A stretch of 64,000 bases of DNA, from assembly GCA_900489925.1 (NCBI GenBank), contig UEHQ01000001.1:1-64000 (forward strand), written 5' to 3'. The translations under genes and the position numbers were made by a program. Positions 63,294 to 64,000 of the stretch are shown in pieces. Under the pieces are notes generated by a model that worked only from the letters and a program-made list of their open reading frames with translations, did not search any database and was not told where the DNA came from. The stretch's first letter is position 1; the number at the start of each line of letters is the position of its first letter. The DNA is from Hyphomicrobiales bacterium (GTDB taxonomy: Bacteria > Pseudomonadota > Alphaproteobacteria > Rhizobiales > Rhizobiaceae).

Positions 63294-64000
63294 TCAGAAA
63301 TTCTGGAACAATTGCCGGACCGTGTCATAGCTCGCATTGGCGATATTCAGCGACTGCAGGCCCAATTGTTGCTGTGTCTGCAAGGCCGCAAGCCGGCTTG
63401 ATTGCTCCTCCATGTCGGCATCGACCAGGCGACCGATGCCGCGCGACAACGAATCGTCCAGCGCCTGCGCGAAGTCGCTTTGCAGGCTGATGCGCGTTTC
63501 GAGCGCTCCAAAAGCCGCACCCACGGTGGTCATCTGGTTCAGCATCTTGTCGACGACCGAGATCATTTCGTTGACCTCGTCGGTGGTGGTGCTGGAGGAT
63601 ATGCCGATCTCGACCTGTCCGCCGGAATTACCCGCCGTGGCCAGCATCACGTAGTTCTGGGAGGCGCCAACCTCCGTCGCGAAATACTGCGACGTAAGCG
63701 CTCCGTATTCGCCCGAGCCGGTCGATCGATCGTCGATCAGGTATCGCGCGTCCTTCGACGAAACAGACCCCACCGGAGCGAGATCCGCCTCATAGGTGAG
63801 CGTGCCTACCGTAATCGTGCCATCGGAACTGCGTGTGAACGACGCCGGGATTTCGCGCGGCTTCGATGGATCGTCGGAATCGTCGATCGACACCCAGTTC
63901 TCACCGTTGAAGGTCGCCGACTGCGCGACCGAGCGCAATTGGTCCTTCAGCTGGGTGATATCCAGATTGATCTTGTCCTTGTCGACGCCGGATTCCGTCG
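63294..64000 (-). CDS. Flagellin, C-terminal part (partial)
   Basis: C-terminal portion of a Rhizobium-type flagellin, the filament subunit exported by the flagellar type III apparatus. The end (RIGRLVDADMEEQ-like GIGRLVDADMEEQSSRLAAL, then QTQQQLGLQSLNIANASYD and FQNF) is the conserved D0/D1 helix of bacterial flagellins. The frame is open to the window edge (TESGVDKDKINLD upstream), so the N-terminal part is outside. The internal TTG at 63938 is not a real start. Rhizobia usually have several flagellin genes in tandem, so others may lie to the right. Confidence 0.9.
   Translation of the reverse strand, partial: TESGVDKDKINLDITQLKDQLRSVAQSATFNGENWVSIDDSDDPSKPREIPASFTRSSDGTITVGTLTYEADLAPVGSVSSKDARYLIDDRSTGSGEYGALTSQYFATEVGASQNYVMLATAGNSGGQVEIGISSSTTTDEVNEMISVVDKMLNQMTTVGAAFGALETRISLQSDFAQALDDSLSRGIGRLVDADMEEQSSRLAALQTQQQLGLQSLNIANASYDTVRQLFQNF

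Noticed and set aside
1..64000. CRISPR arrays, rRNA and ordinary tRNA genes
   Set aside because: No regularly spaced repeats, no rRNA sequence and no complete cloverleaf were seen apart from the tRNA-like parts of ssrA.

Overview
The window looks like a Rhizobiaceae-type alphaproteobacterial chromosome (Rhizobium/Agrobacterium/Ensifer group). The evidence is a circularly permuted two-piece tmRNA gene with the tag ANDNYAEARLAA, an alphaproteobacterial SspB, a DUF4169 protein, a Rhizobium-like flagellin and a rhizobial intergenic palindrome. By eye the right part (about 50.9-64 kb) is more GC-rich and reads as core chromosome. The left part (1 to about 50.8 kb) is more mixed in composition and reads as an integrated island whose left end lies outside the window.

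Layout. 0-3.8 kb: end of etfA, a cupin, ETF-quinone oxidoreductase, a MaoC-type hydratase and a degenerate adenylate kinase. 3.8-8.4 kb: a Tat-type carboxylesterase, NDH-2, a thioesterase and a citryl-CoA lyase-like gene. 8.6-23.9 kb: a catabolic region with a nitronate monooxygenase, two paralogous Asp/Glu/hydantoin-racemase-like proteins, SDRs, an FAD amine/amino-acid oxidase, an imine-reductase-like dehydrogenase, an APC permease, two GMC alcohol oxidoreductases, an aldehyde dehydrogenase and one TetR regulator. 24-31.6 kb: a complete branched-chain-amino-acid-type ABC importer (livKHMGF-like), an unrecognised protein and a cytoplasmic DMSO-reductase-family molybdoenzyme. 31.7-34.9 kb: a chemoreceptor and an orphan family-3 solute-binding protein. 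Sites resembling TGACCNNYNRGTAT recur upstream of the TetR, GMC, racemase, NMO, ALDH and binding-protein genes, which suggests one TetR-controlled regulon. I cannot name the substrate; an imported compound oxidised alcohol to aldehyde to acid, with electrons entering through ETF/ETF-QO, is an inference.

35-43.3 kb is a defence- or stress-like block. It holds a GHKL ATPase fused to a PD-(D/E)XK-like nuclease, a small membrane protein, and a tightly coupled VWA / PP2C / protein-kinase triad (E. coli YegL-PphC-YegI / TerY-P type). In the kinase the tail carries a membrane segment, a helix-hairpin-helix and a topoisomerase-type zinc finger. A possible 35-residue ORF and a coiled-coil CHAT (caspase-like) protease follow. 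This is my best candidate for an incompletely described system.

44.1-50.3 kb holds an unrecognised gene and a four-gene overlapping recombinase operon (three large tyrosine-recombinase-like proteins plus a small coiled-coil protein), the arrangement described as ginABCD of GInt islands. Next to it are two permuted ssrA copies: a self-consistent one on the island side, and a second whose T-arm and acceptor-piece 5' half appear cut off at the T-loop, as expected if the island integrated there. sspB, which encodes the adaptor that hands ssrA-tagged proteins to ClpXP, follows immediately.

51.2-64 kb is ordinary core: sspB, DUF4169, a ribbon-helix-helix protein, a giant AsmA protein, a D-lactate-dehydrogenase-like flavoprotein, an aldo/keto reductase with a divergent LysR, an AbrB-family membrane protein, AraC with a divergent DUF2000 gene, an OmpA-like lipoprotein and the C-terminal part of a flagellin.
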